Shown: one piece after another, positions 51,273 to 59,718 of the stretch | Layout of the letters: the number at the start of each line of letters is the position of its first letter | Numbering within the stretch: the stretch's first letter is position 1 | DNA from: DATFVA01 sp963811905 | Lineage (GTDB): Bacteria > Bacteroidota > Ignavibacteria > Ignavibacteriales > Ignavibacteriaceae | Reading direction: 5' to 3' | DNA length: 64,000 nt | Assembly (NCBI GenBank): GCA_963811905.1 | Contig: CAWETK010000014.1 | Location: 62,001-126,000, forward strand | Translations under genes and position numbers: made by a program | Notes under the pieces: generated by a model | The model's database searches: none | Told to the model about the DNA's origin: nothing | What the model saw: only the letters and a program-made list of their open reading frames with translations

Positions 51273-52373
51273 CTACTGTGTTACTAATTGTTTGTTTTTA
51301 ATTTTCAATTTATGGATTACTATTACCATCAATGACATCAGGGTAATCATTCCTACAGCAAATCCGACTGTATTCCATGCACTTAAACTGGAACCGAACA
51401 GCAATATCAGTCCCGGGTTCCATGCACTTCCATACAAAATCATCAGGTGTATAATATATATCAATAGTGTATTTCTTCCAACCAGGATCAGGAACCTGGG
51501 TATAGTTTCAACTTTTAGTGAGATAAAAGAGACTAAAGCATTCAATATCAGTACAAATCCAAGTCTCATAAATGCCAGGACTGGGCTTTCAGGCCAGGCA
51601 TCAAAACCGGCACCATAAAACATTTGAAGGAAATAATTAATTATTAAGGCTCCTCCGAGGAGTATGCTTCCTGCGATCAGTATTCTGAGGCTGAACCCGG
51701 CTGTCTTGAAAACCATCGGGTTCTTTGCCAGGTAGCTGCCCAGAACTCCTCCGGCTATCACATAGCCAACCCAGGGAAACAGCGGGAATATGGATCCGGT
51801 GTCTTTATAAAAATATCCTGCAATCGGGACGGGAAGGAATTCCTTCCATGCAATATTAGAAAAGAAGGGAAATAATATAAAAAATACCAGGGTGCCTGCA
51901 GTAAAAACGAGATAGTCGCTGAGATTCAATTTTTCAGCAATCCAGGAACAGATCAGAAGGAAGAATAGTCCCATCCCTATACATTGAAGGACATCCACTG
52001 CCATAAAGATCTGCCATTGGTCCCGGGTGACCTGTGAAAAATCAACCACCGTTGCAGTAGGGTAACGCAGAAGATAACCGAGCACTACCAGCAGCACTAC
52101 CCTCTTATAACCCTTCTTAACCCTGGGATTAGCTGCGAAAGGTTCTTTTACAAGCCTGAATAAGTAAGTGAAGACCACACCTGCAGAAAACATAAAAATA
52201 GGGGCAGTCATCCCCCGCATAAAAAGCCATAATGCATATACTGTAAAATCCGGATTACGGTAGGAATTTGCAAGCAATACATCTGTGGTATGCCCCTGAA
52301 CCATCTGCAGAACAGCAAAAGCCCGCATTAAATCTATAAATATAATGCGATTCTTCTGGGAACTATGAGTCAT
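51273..52373 (-). CDS. DUF1624 / heparan-alpha-glucosaminide acetyltransferase-like membrane protein
   Basis: A 366-aa membrane protein with about 10 helices. The N-terminus 'RIIFIDLMRAFAVLQMVQGHTTDVLL' with 'FMRGMTAPIFMFSAGVVFTY' is the DUF1624/HGSNAT-like pattern, with His in QGH as the likely catalytic residue. Related proteins transfer acyl groups across the membrane to sugars. 'PLFPWVGYVIAGGVLGSYL' and 'VGRNTLLIYIIHLMILYG' are further family marks. The substrate is unknown. Confidence 0.8.
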   Translation of the reverse strand: MTHSSQKNRIIFIDLMRAFAVLQMVQGHTTDVLLANSYRNPDFTVYALWLFMRGMTAPIFMFSAGVVFTYLFRLVKEPFAANPRVKKGYKRVVLLVVLGYLLRYPTATVVDFSQVTRDQWQIFMAVDVLQCIGMGLFFLLICSWIAEKLNLSDYLVFTAGTLVFFILFPFFSNIAWKEFLPVPIAGYFYKDTGSIFPLFPWVGYVIAGGVLGSYLAKNPMVFKTAGFSLRILIAGSILLGGALIINYFLQMFYGAGFDAWPESPVLAFMRLGFVLILNALVSFISLKVETIPRFLILVGRNTLLIYIIHLMILYGSAWNPGLILLFGSSLSAWNTVGFAVGMITLMSLMVIVIHKLKIKNKQLVTQ

Positions 52374-52462
52374 TCAAAATCCGGTAAATACTGGTTAACT
52401 AAAGGAAGAAAAATAACCAAACCGTGATTAAAAATGAACATCAAAAATTGTGACGGGATATA

Positions 52463-52500
52463 TATAAAAAATGCCTGCAGGAAGGTCTGCAGGCACTTTA
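52463..52500 (-). terminator. Rho-independent terminator after the downstream hsp20 gene
   Basis: On the minus strand TGCCTGCAG and CTGCAGGCA pair perfectly (9 bp; plus 52472-52480 and 52487-52495) around 6 bases, followed by TTTTTTAT. It is about 30 bases after the hsp20 stop. Confidence 0.9.
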
Positions 52501-52524
52501 TAATTAACCAGGTAAAAAAAACAA

Positions 52525-52926
52525 TTACTTAATATTTATTGTTCTTGGTTTTACCCTGTCATGTTTTGGAAGTTTAACAATCAGCTGTCCGTTTTCAAAT
52601 TTAGCAGATACTTTGCTTTCGTCAATGCTATCTGAAATTTTGAACCTGCGGAAGAAGTGTCCTATCTCTTTTTCTTTAAGGATGAATTTCCGGTTCAGTA
52701 TATCCTGGTAATTTATCTTACCGAATATAAGCATTGAACCTTCTTCCATCTTCAGACTGACATCTTCTTTATTTACACCCGGCATATCTGCTGAAAGAAT
52801 GAATTCATCATTCGTCTCGTAGATATCTACCAATGGTGCATAACTGCCTTCTGAATTCAGAAGGTCTTCCCATGATTGTTTTTCTTCTTTAACTTCAACC
52901 GTTTCATTATTATGGTTATCGTTCAT
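52525..52926 (-). CDS. Hsp20 family small heat shock protein
   Basis: A 133-aa protein with an alpha-crystallin domain: 'YAPLVDIYETNDEFILSADMPGVNKEDVSLKMEEGSMLIFGKI', 'FFRRFKISDSIDESKVSAKFENGQLIVKLPK', with the A-x-x-x-n-G-x-L motif in the last part. It prevents aggregation of unfolded proteins. It is the last gene of the hsp20-dnaK-hsp20 run, 69 bases after dnaK, and shows only limited similarity to the first hsp20. Confidence 0.92.
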   Translation of the reverse strand: MNDNHNNETVEVKEEKQSWEDLLNSEGSYAPLVDIYETNDEFILSADMPGVNKEDVSLKMEEGSMLIFGKINYQDILNRKFILKEKEIGHFFRRFKISDSIDESKVSAKFENGQLIVKLPKHDRVKPRTINIK

Positions 52927-52966
52927 CTCGGACTCCTTATTTTTTTATAAATTTCTTAGTAATAAT

Positions 52967-52988
52967 GATGCAGTCCGAAGACTGCATC
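52967..52988 (-). promoter_or_regulatory. UUCG-type hairpin between dnaK and hsp20
   Basis: On the minus strand GATGCAGTC-TTCG-GACTGCATC is a perfect 9-bp stem closed by the extra-stable C(UUCG)G tetraloop, starting 8 bases after the dnaK stop. No T run follows directly, so it is more likely an mRNA-stability or partial-termination element than a full terminator. Confidence 0.65.
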
Positions 52989-52995
52989 TCAACCA

Positions 52996-54945
52996 TTATT
53001 TCTTGTCTTTATTTTTCTCTTCGTCTTCATCAACTACTTCATAAGAGGCATCCTGAACATTCTCTTTGCCTTCTTCTTTTCCGCCGCTCTGCTGCTGAGA
53101 CTGCTGCTGCTGTCCGCCCGGAGCTCCCTGACCTTGAGGCCCGCCAGCCTGGCTGTACAACTGTGAAGCGACTTCATTCCAGACTTTGCTTAACGAATCG
53201 GTTGCTGATTTCATCTGTTCCGTATTGTTAGCAGAGATTGCCTCTTCAACCTTTTTAATTTCGGCTTCAAGCCGTGATTTATTATCAGGAGAAATCTTGT
53301 CCTTCATTTCTTCTATTTGTTTTTTGGTCTGGAACACAAGACTGTCAGCCTGGTTCTTTATTTCAACTGCTTCCTTTTTCTTCTTATCTTCGGCTGCGTG
53401 CTCCTTCGCATCATTCTTCATCTTTTCAATTTCATCTTTATTCAGACCGCTCGAGGAGGTAATTCGTATACTCTGCTCTTTTCCTGAAGCCTTATCCTTA
53501 GCATTTACATGAAGGATTCCGTTAGCATCGATATCGAATGTCACTTCTACCTGGGGTACACCCCGTGGTGCCGGCGGGATTCCGTCAAGATGAAATCTTC
53601 CAAGCGACCTGCTGTCTGCTGCCATCTGTCTTTCACCCTGCAGTACATTGATTTCAACTGAAGGCTGATTATCCGATGCAGTGGAAAATATCTCACTCTT
53701 CTTCGTAGGAATCGTTGTGTTCGCATCGATAAGCTTTGTAAATACTCCGCCGAGTGTTTCTATACCTAACGACAGAGGAGTAACGTCAAGGAGTAATACA
53801 TCTTTTACGTCCCCTGAGAGTACACCGCCCTGGATTGAAGCACCGATAGCTACAACTTCATCAGGATTAACACCTTTGTGCGGCTCGCGGTTAAATAATT
53901 TTTTAACAAGTTCCTGAACCATCGGAATCCTGGTAGAACCGCCGACAAGTATGACCTCATCAACCTGATCGGGAGTAACTCCAGCATCTTTAATTGCTTT
54001 TTCACAGGGTGTCTTGGTCCTCTGTACCAGATCGTCAATCAGCTGTTCAAACTTTGACCTGGAAAGATTGATATTCAGGTGTTTTGGTCCTTCCTGGGTA
54101 GCTGTAATGAATGGAAGGTTTACATCAGTTGACGATGAAGATGATAATTCAATTTTTGCCTTTTCTGCAGCTTCTTTCAATCTCTGCAGTGCCATGGGAT
54201 CTTTTCTTAAATCAATACTTTCCAGCTTTTTAAATTCGTCAGCAAGAAAATCGATTATTCTCTGATCGAAGTCATCTCCTCCAAGGTGGCCGTCGCCATT
54301 CGTTGATTTCACTTCGAATACACCCTCACCAAGCTGGAGGATCGAAATATCAAACGTACCGCCTCCGAGATCATATACCGCAACAGTGTGATCTGAAGTT
54401 TTCTTATCAAGTCCGTAGGCAAGCGCAGCTGCCGTTGGCTCATTGATTATTCTTCTCACCTGCAGACCGGCAATTTCACCAGCATCCTTGGTAGCCTGGC
54501 GCTGAGAATCATTAAAATATGCCGGGACTGTAATTACCGCTTCGGTTACTTCCTGTCCCAGGTATTCCTCTGCTGTTTTCTTCATCTTCTGCAGAATCAT
54601 AGCGCTGATTTCCGGAGGTGAATAAACCCTGTCGCCTATTTTTACACGTGCTGTATTGTTGTCGCCTGCAATTACTTCATAAGGGACTTTACTTTTCTCA
54701 TCCGTCACTTCATCTATCTTTCTTCCCATAAATCTTTTGATAGAAAATACCGTATTCTTCGGATTTGTAATTGACTGTCTTTTAGCCGGCTGACCGACTA
54801 ACCTTTCACCTGATTTGGTGAATGCAACAACAGAAGGGGTTGTACGCCCGCCTTCTGAGTTGGGAATTACCACCGGATCATTACCTTCCATTACCGCCAC
54901 GCAAGAATTTGTCGTTCCTAAATCTATTCCTATTATCTTGCCCAT
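52996..54945 (-). CDS. dnaK: Molecular chaperone DnaK (Hsp70)
   Basis: A 649-aa Hsp70: GIDLGTTNSCVAVMEG at the start, 'YDLGGGTFDISIL', 'VGGSTRIPMVQELV', the substrate-binding part 'LLLDVTPLSLGIETLGGVFTKLIDANTTIPTKKSEIFSTA' and a helical lid. The tail is Gly/Gln-rich and then acidic (EVVDEDEEKNKDKK). It folds client proteins with DnaJ and GrpE, neither of which lies in the window. It sits between two hsp20 genes on the same strand. Confidence 0.98.
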   Translation of the reverse strand: MGKIIGIDLGTTNSCVAVMEGNDPVVIPNSEGGRTTPSVVAFTKSGERLVGQPAKRQSITNPKNTVFSIKRFMGRKIDEVTDEKSKVPYEVIAGDNNTARVKIGDRVYSPPEISAMILQKMKKTAEEYLGQEVTEAVITVPAYFNDSQRQATKDAGEIAGLQVRRIINEPTAAALAYGLDKKTSDHTVAVYDLGGGTFDISILQLGEGVFEVKSTNGDGHLGGDDFDQRIIDFLADEFKKLESIDLRKDPMALQRLKEAAEKAKIELSSSSSTDVNLPFITATQEGPKHLNINLSRSKFEQLIDDLVQRTKTPCEKAIKDAGVTPDQVDEVILVGGSTRIPMVQELVKKLFNREPHKGVNPDEVVAIGASIQGGVLSGDVKDVLLLDVTPLSLGIETLGGVFTKLIDANTTIPTKKSEIFSTASDNQPSVEINVLQGERQMAADSRSLGRFHLDGIPPAPRGVPQVEVTFDIDANGILHVNAKDKASGKEQSIRITSSSGLNKDEIEKMKNDAKEHAAEDKKKKEAVEIKNQADSLVFQTKKQIEEMKDKISPDNKSRLEAEIKKVEEAISANNTEQMKSATDSLSKVWNEVASQLYSQAGGPQGQGAPGGQQQQSQQQSGGKEEGKENVQDASYEVVDEDEEKNKDKK

Positions 54946-55016
54946 TCTAAAACTCCTTCCTGTTTGTATTTATTTCCTGTAATTATGCAGAAACTCTGCT
55001 GAACTTTTTTCTCTCG

Positions 55017-55451
55017 TTATTTAATTTCAATGTTTCTTTCTTTTGCAGCTTTAACATCGTTCTTTTCAATTGAAATGCTAAGAACGCCGTTTTCAAATTC
55101 TGCTTCTACGTTATCAGGATTTATATCCTCAGGAAGTGTAAAACTCCTTGAAAACTCACCGTATATTATCTCATTCCTGAAGTATTGTTTATCCTGTTCT
55201 TTATCCTCATTTTTTTTCTTTTTACCGCTAATAGTAAGAATGTTATCCTGAAGCGATATTTTCATATCTTCTTTTTTAACTCCGGGAATCTCAGCATCGA
55301 TGAAAATACCCTTGTTATCGGCAGAAATATCTACCCGCGGGCTAAATGAAAATCCGAGGTCAATATTCGCCGGGAATTCACCAAAAAATTTATGCAGCCG
55401 GTTATTCAGGATATCCAATTCTCTCAACGGTTCAAATTTTACAAATGTCAT
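55017..55451 (-). CDS. Hsp20 family small heat shock protein
   Basis: A 144-aa protein with an alpha-crystallin domain: 'PRVDISADNKGIFIDAEIPGVKKEDMKISLQDNILTISGKKK', 'YGEFSRSFTLPEDINPDNVEAEFENGVLSISIEKN'. It is the first gene of the hsp20-dnaK-hsp20 run, 71 bases before dnaK; the promoter is expected in the 301-base gap upstream, which holds the operator-like palindrome at 55576. An AAAGGAGAA site precedes the ATG. Confidence 0.93.
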   Translation of the reverse strand: MTFVKFEPLRELDILNNRLHKFFGEFPANIDLGFSFSPRVDISADNKGIFIDAEIPGVKKEDMKISLQDNILTISGKKKKNEDKEQDKQYFRNEIIYGEFSRSFTLPEDINPDNVEAEFENGVLSISIEKNDVKAAKERNIEIK

Positions 55452-55752
55452 TTTTTATTCTCCTTTAATGCTTTTTAAACTTGTTATTTATACATTCAAT
55501 GAATGTGCCACATAAATAATTCTTATAAGTCTTTGTATTATAGTAATTTACAGCTTTGACGAAAAATTACATCCAACTGACTAATTGTCAGTATCTCTGC
55601 CTTTTTGTCTAAACCTGCCTCGAATTTGACAAAATAATTGCCATTCCATTACCGGCGTTGTGGTTATTTCTAAATAACCAATTATAAATGTGGAATGAAC
55701 AATTAATATTTAATTTTTTTATCTTAGTCACTCATTAATTGAAGGAAATAAT
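55452..55752. other. Divergent promoter region between hsp20 and birA
   Basis: A 301-base, A+T-rich gap that must hold the heat shock run promoter (minus) and the birA promoter (plus). It contains the ACTGAC-N5-GTCAGT palindrome and, 40 bases further, TTTGACAAAAT, a half-site like that of the 22008 palindrome. No CIRCE-type (TTAGCACTC-N9-GAGTGCTAA) element is present. Confidence 0.6.
55576..55592. promoter_or_regulatory. Operator-like palindrome ACTGAC-TAATT-GTCAGT
   Basis: A perfect 6-bp inverted repeat with 5-base spacing; outer arms and spacing identical to the palindrome at 22008-22024. It is 125 bases upstream of the hsp20 start and 161 bases upstream of birA. The regulator is unknown. 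Confidence 0.5.
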
Positions 55753-56526
55753 TTGTTCGACCTGGAGTTTTTTGATATTAAACTTGATACTGAAATTATC
55801 GGCAGAAACTTTATTTATGCCGAGGAAGTTGATTCCACTAATAGCGTTCTGCTCAATAAATCTAATAAATTCGACAAAGATGGCACGGTTGTCCTGAGCG
55901 AGAAACAGTCAGAGGGCCGGGGCCGTAAAGACCGGGTCTGGTACAGCAACAAAGAAATGAACCTGACCTTTTCAATCCTGTTAAATAACAGAGATTTTTC
56001 AGGAGGGAAAATAAACATGGTCAATTTTGCATCCTCCCTGGCAGTTGCAATGGCAATCGAAAACCTCTATCAGCTTAAAATTGAACTTAAATGGCCAAAC
56101 GATGTTTTGATAAACAGGAAAAAAACTGCCGGAATATTAATTGAGTCCTCATCCGCCGGTAAAAAAATAGAAAAGGTAGTTACCGGGATTGGTATAAATG
56201 TAAATCAGACATCCTTCCAGGGGATTTTTAAGATTCCGCCTACATCTATTAAAGCAGAGACAGGCAGCCTGGTTGAACGTGAGGTGCTTCTTGCCGAGGT
56301 GCTGAATATCTTCGAGGAAATTCTGCAGTGGATTGATAGTAAACCCGGGGAAATATTAAAGGACTGGAAAGCACGCTGCAGAATGATCGGCGAAAAAATC
56401 TCTGTAACTGAAGGCGAAAGTGTCAAGTACGGAATTTTTGACGACATTGACGATGAGGGCTTCCTGATCCTTAAGAACGGACGCAAGCTTGAAAAGATAT
56501 ATTTCGGAGATGTAAGCATTGGATGA
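55753..56526 (+). CDS. birA: Biotin-[acetyl-CoA-carboxylase] ligase BirA (group I)
   Basis: A 257-aa ligase started by TTG after GAAGGA. Motifs: 'VDSTNSVLL', 'SEGRGRKDRVWYS' (the GRGR-x6-W biotin/ATP loop), 'LKWPNDVLINRKKTAGILIE' and 'GIGINVNQ'. The N-terminal DNA-binding domain of classical BirA is missing, so it is a catalytic ligase only. It attaches biotin to the acetyl-CoA carboxylase carrier protein; accD is 1.6 kb downstream on the other strand. It is followed by coaX, 26 bases later. Confidence 0.94.
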   Translation: MFDLEFFDIKLDTEIIGRNFIYAEEVDSTNSVLLNKSNKFDKDGTVVLSEKQSEGRGRKDRVWYSNKEMNLTFSILLNNRDFSGGKINMVNFASSLAVAMAIENLYQLKIELKWPNDVLINRKKTAGILIESSSAGKKIEKVVTGIGINVNQTSFQGIFKIPPTSIKAETGSLVEREVLLAEVLNIFEEILQWIDSKPGEILKDWKARCRMIGEKISVTEGESVKYGIFDDIDDEGFLILKNGRKLEKIYFGDVSIG

Positions 56527-56552
56527 AATAATAATCAATTCCCGGTAATCAT

Positions 56553-57302
56553 ATGCTTCTGGCTTGCGATATAGGTAATTCGAGGATCAAAGCAGGATTA
56601 TTTTCCGGCAATAAACTGATTGAAACATTTTCATTTGAAAATGCGGAACAGCTTCAGGAACTCTATCGGAACAAACAAATTTCAGGTACCGGAATTTCAT
56701 CTGTGGTTCCTGAATCGTCCGGCCAACTGATCAATTTCCTCGAAAACAGCTCACAGCTCTATCACTGTATATCAAAGGATTCCAGGTTCAATCTTAAAAT
56801 TAACTATAAAACCCCCTCCACACTGGGCACGGACAGGATCTGTTCAGCGGAAGGAGCACTTCTGTTAAACGGAGATATGAAAGATGATGAAATAATTTTA
56901 ACGATTGACCTGGGGACTGCAACCACAGTCAATATTGTTAAATCCGCCAATGAATTCATTGGCGGGGTGATAGCTCCAGGTGTTACAATGATGGGAGAAG
57001 CACTTCACTCATACACTGCACAGCTGCCGCTGGCCGGTTTTTCAGACTTTGACAGTATGATTGGAAGTTCAACCAGGTCATCGATTGCCAGCGGACTCAT
57101 CAATTCAGCTTTAGGCATGATTAACAGGATAACAGCATATATACAAAAGACTTTCAGCCCGGGAAAGATCAGCATATTTATGACGGGGGGAAATGCAGAA
57201 AAGTTATTCCCTTATATCGATTTCGAATTCGTATATGAAAAACATCTTGTGCTCTACGGGATTAAAGCAATAGCCGGTCTGAACCTTAGCTCTAAGCTTT
57301 AA
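56553..57302 (+). CDS. coaX: Type III pantothenate kinase CoaX
   Basis: A 249-aa kinase of the ASKHA fold: DIGNSRIKAGLFSGNK (phosphate 1), 'TPSTLGTDRICSAEGALLL', 'TIDLGTATTVNIV', 'GGVIAPGVTMMGEALHSYTAQLPL' and 'FMTGGNAEKLFPYI'. It phosphorylates pantothenate in CoA synthesis, one step after the panC product. Its last 11 bases overlap the 3' end of panC, which runs toward it. Confidence 0.95.
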   Translation: MLLACDIGNSRIKAGLFSGNKLIETFSFENAEQLQELYRNKQISGTGISSVVPESSGQLINFLENSSQLYHCISKDSRFNLKINYKTPSTLGTDRICSAEGALLLNGDMKDDEIILTIDLGTATTVNIVKSANEFIGGVIAPGVTMMGEALHSYTAQLPLAGFSDFDSMIGSSTRSSIASGLINSALGMINRITAYIQKTFSPGKISIFMTGGNAEKLFPYIDFEFVYEKHLVLYGIKAIAGLNLSSKL

Positions 57303-58116
57303 CCAGGATATTGTCTATCAGGCGTGTCTTTCCGATGCGGCAGGCAATAAGGACATAATATTTCTTCCCGTGCACGAGTTTTTTTACGGGAGTAAATGAG
57401 AGGGCATCAACAATACTTATATAATCAAGATCAGAAGTTTCTGTACGGCTTATTATCCCTTTCATTCCGGATATGATTTTAGCTGTATCATCCCGGCCTT
57501 TCGATATTATTTTCCTCGCGTAAAGAAGAGAATGATTTAATACAAGTGCCTCATCCCTTTCTTTATTATTCAGGTAAATGTTTCTCGAGCTTAAAGCCAG
57601 ACCGTCTTTCTCGCGTACTATGGGAATGATAATTATTTTTATTTTAAATTTCAGATCATTCACCATCTGCCTGATTACGAAAGCCTGCTGCGCATCTTTC
57701 TGCCCGAAATATGCCGAATCAGGATCCACAATGTTGAAGAGCATTGCCACTATTGTAGTAACTCCGCGGAAATGAGTTGGTCTTGATTCCCCTTCAAGTA
57801 TCTTTGTGACTTTATCAACATTCACGTATGTCTGAAAATCATCCGGATAAATTTCTCCTGCTTCCGGAATAAATAAGAAATCAGCACCGGCATCCCGCAA
57901 CAATTTTTTATCTCTCTCAAGGTCCCGGGGGTATTTTCCAAAATCCTCTTTAGGGCCGAACTGTGCAGGGTTAACAAATACAGAGACCACTGTGATATCA
58001 GAAGTTCTTTTTGATCGTGAAATGAGTGAGAGGTGTCCTTCGTGCAGGTAGCCCATAGTAGGAACAAGGCCGATAGTCATGCCTTCCAGATGCAGCCTTT
58101 TCGAGATCTGCTGCAT
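57292..58116 (-). CDS. panC: Pantoate-beta-alanine ligase PanC
   Basis: A 274-aa enzyme: VPTMGYLHEGHLSLI (the HIGH-like motif), 'VFVNPAQFGPKEDFGKYPRDLERD', 'GVTTIVAMLFNIVDPDSAYFGQKDAQQ', and 'LALSSRNIYL'. It makes pantothenate from pantoate and beta-alanine. The first Met (58116) is directly preceded by AAGGAG with no spacing, and the family N-terminus continues upstream in frame (IKVVKNVKE) to an ATC codon that follows GAGGAAGAC at a proper distance; in-frame stop lies just before. So the true start may be a non-ATG codon, giving about 283 aa. It follows accD by a few dozen bases. Confidence 0.93.
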   Translation of the reverse strand: MQQISKRLHLEGMTIGLVPTMGYLHEGHLSLISRSKRTSDITVVSVFVNPAQFGPKEDFGKYPRDLERDKKLLRDAGADFLFIPEAGEIYPDDFQTYVNVDKVTKILEGESRPTHFRGVTTIVAMLFNIVDPDSAYFGQKDAQQAFVIRQMVNDLKFKIKIIIIPIVREKDGLALSSRNIYLNNKERDEALVLNHSLLYARKIISKGRDDTAKIISGMKGIISRTETSDLDYISIVDALSFTPVKKLVHGKKYYVLIACRIGKTRLIDNILVKA

Positions 58117-58150
58117 CTCCTTAACGTTTTTTACAACTTTGATGTCTTCC

Positions 58151-58990
58151 TCAACTCAGTAATGTTAAGACATTATAAACGTTCTGCTTCAGATCTTTCC
58201 TTGGTGAAACAATATCCACAAATCCCCTTTCAACCAAAAATTCCGAACGCTGAAATCCTTTCGGCAAATCCTTTCCGATCGTCTGCTTGATTACTCTCGG
58301 TCCTGCAAAACCTATCAGTGCCTCGGGTTCAGCTATATGAACATCTCCGAGCATTGCATAACTTGCGGTTGTTCCCCCGGTTGTGGGGTCAGTCATGATT
58401 GAAATGTACGGAACCTTTGCCTCAGCAAGCCTAGCTAATCTTGAGCTTGTTTTCGCCATCTGCATAAGCGAAAGTGCACCTTCCATCATCCTTGCTCCGC
58501 CGCTTGAAGATACAATGATCAATGGATATTTACTTTTTAAAGCACGGTCCGTAAGTCTTGCTATCTTTTCACCTACCACCGAGCCCATACTTCCGCCTAT
58601 GAATTTAAAATCCATACAGCCGAAAGCCACATCCATTCCGTTAAGCTTTCCGGTGCCCGTCTTTACGGCATCATTAAGGCCCAGTTTTTTTATGGTCTCC
58701 GCAATTCTTTCATTGTATTTCTTCGTATCTTCAAATTCAAGAGGATCAGCAGAACGCATCTTTTTATCTATTTCCCTGAATGTCCCCTTGTCAATAAGTA
58801 TCTGTATGTATTCCGTACTTCCTATCCTGAAATGATAACCGCACTTTAGACATGTCCATAAGTTTGTTTCAAGCTGCTTCTTATGAATTATCTCTCCGCA
58901 GCTTGGGCATTTTTCCCACATCCCGTCAGGAAGGTCCTTCTTCTGGGAATCAGGAGAAATATTTTCTTTCGACCGTTTGAACCACGGCAT
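58151..58990 (-). CDS. accD: Acetyl-CoA carboxylase carboxyltransferase subunit beta AccD
   Basis: A 279-aa subunit with the N-terminal zinc ribbon CPSCGEIIHKKQLETNLWTCLKCGYHF (four Cys) and the carboxyltransferase core 'FKFIGGSMGSVVGEKIARL', 'SSSGGARMMEGALSLMQMAKTSS', 'TTGGTTASYAMLGDVHIAEPEALIGFAGPRVI'. It transfers carboxyl from biotin to acetyl-CoA with AccA (not in window). Its start overlaps the end of the DUF1573 gene by one base. Confidence 0.97.
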   Translation of the reverse strand: MPWFKRSKENISPDSQKKDLPDGMWEKCPSCGEIIHKKQLETNLWTCLKCGYHFRIGSTEYIQILIDKGTFREIDKKMRSADPLEFEDTKKYNERIAETIKKLGLNDAVKTGTGKLNGMDVAFGCMDFKFIGGSMGSVVGEKIARLTDRALKSKYPLIIVSSSGGARMMEGALSLMQMAKTSSRLARLAEAKVPYISIMTDPTTGGTTASYAMLGDVHIAEPEALIGFAGPRVIKQTIGKDLPKGFQRSEFLVERGFVDIVSPRKDLKQNVYNVLTLLS

Positions 58991-59718
58991 TAATTAGTTC
59001 CCTTCTGGATGTCGGCGAAGATTGTCAATACCATTTCCGGATTTGTGGGATCATTCGAATTAATAGTTATCCGTTTGCTGACTTTACCTGACTTGCGACT
59101 TGTATCCAGCGAAACCGCCAGTGTACCATCTTTGCCTGGATCAATTTTTTCACTTGAGACCAGGGCAGCTGTGCAGCCGCATGATGTTTTTATATTACCA
59201 ATCTTAAGTATAGCATTACCTTTATTTACAAAACTGAATGTGTAATGAAGAGTATCACCTTCCTGAACTGTCCCGAAATCGTGCTGGGTATCTTTAAAGA
59301 ACAGGATAGGACTATCAGTGAGAGTTCCGGTCTTAGTACCGGGATCAACAACCTCACCTGTGAGTTTAAATTTTATTTCCGGATTATTGGGATCGTTAGT
59401 TTTAACAGTGATAATTTTTGTCTGCTGCCCCTGACGGCCGGTAGAGTTAAAATCAACTTTAATATTTGTCGATTCACCCGGCGCCAATTTATCTTTTTCA
59501 GGTTTGGCAGCGGTACAGCCGCAGGAGGCTCTGACATCATTTATCTTTAATAAGTCGCCGCCGACGTTAGAAACAACAAAGTTATATTTAACATGTTCTC
59601 CTCTTGGAACCTGCCCGAAATCATACTCCATCAGTTGAGAGGCAACTTTAGGAGGAAACATCTGTGCAAAACTTACTGCTGTCAGAAAGAATACGAATGC
59701 GAAAATTTGCTTAATCAT
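58990..59718 (-). CDS. Secreted DUF1573 protein with two repeats
   Basis: A 242-aa protein with signal peptide (to FAQ, residue 18) and two DUF1573 repeats of about 100 aa: 'YDFGQVPRGEHVKYNFVVSNVGGDLLKINDVRASCGCTAA' and 'HDFGTVQEGDTLHYTFSFVNKGNAILKIGNIKTSCGCTAA', each followed by 'PG....i.v.f.t....G...k.itv.tNDP.nPe'. Each repeat keeps the conserved SCGCTAA. The fold is Ig/MSP-like; function unknown. It overlaps tsaB by eight bases. Confidence 0.93.
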   Translation of the reverse strand: MIKQIFAFVFFLTAVSFAQMFPPKVASQLMEYDFGQVPRGEHVKYNFVVSNVGGDLLKINDVRASCGCTAAKPEKDKLAPGESTNIKVDFNSTGRQGQQTKIITVKTNDPNNPEIKFKLTGEVVDPGTKTGTLTDSPILFFKDTQHDFGTVQEGDTLHYTFSFVNKGNAILKIGNIKTSCGCTAALVSSEKIDPGKDGTLAVSLDTSRKSGKVSKRITINSNDPTNPEMVLTIFADIQKGTN

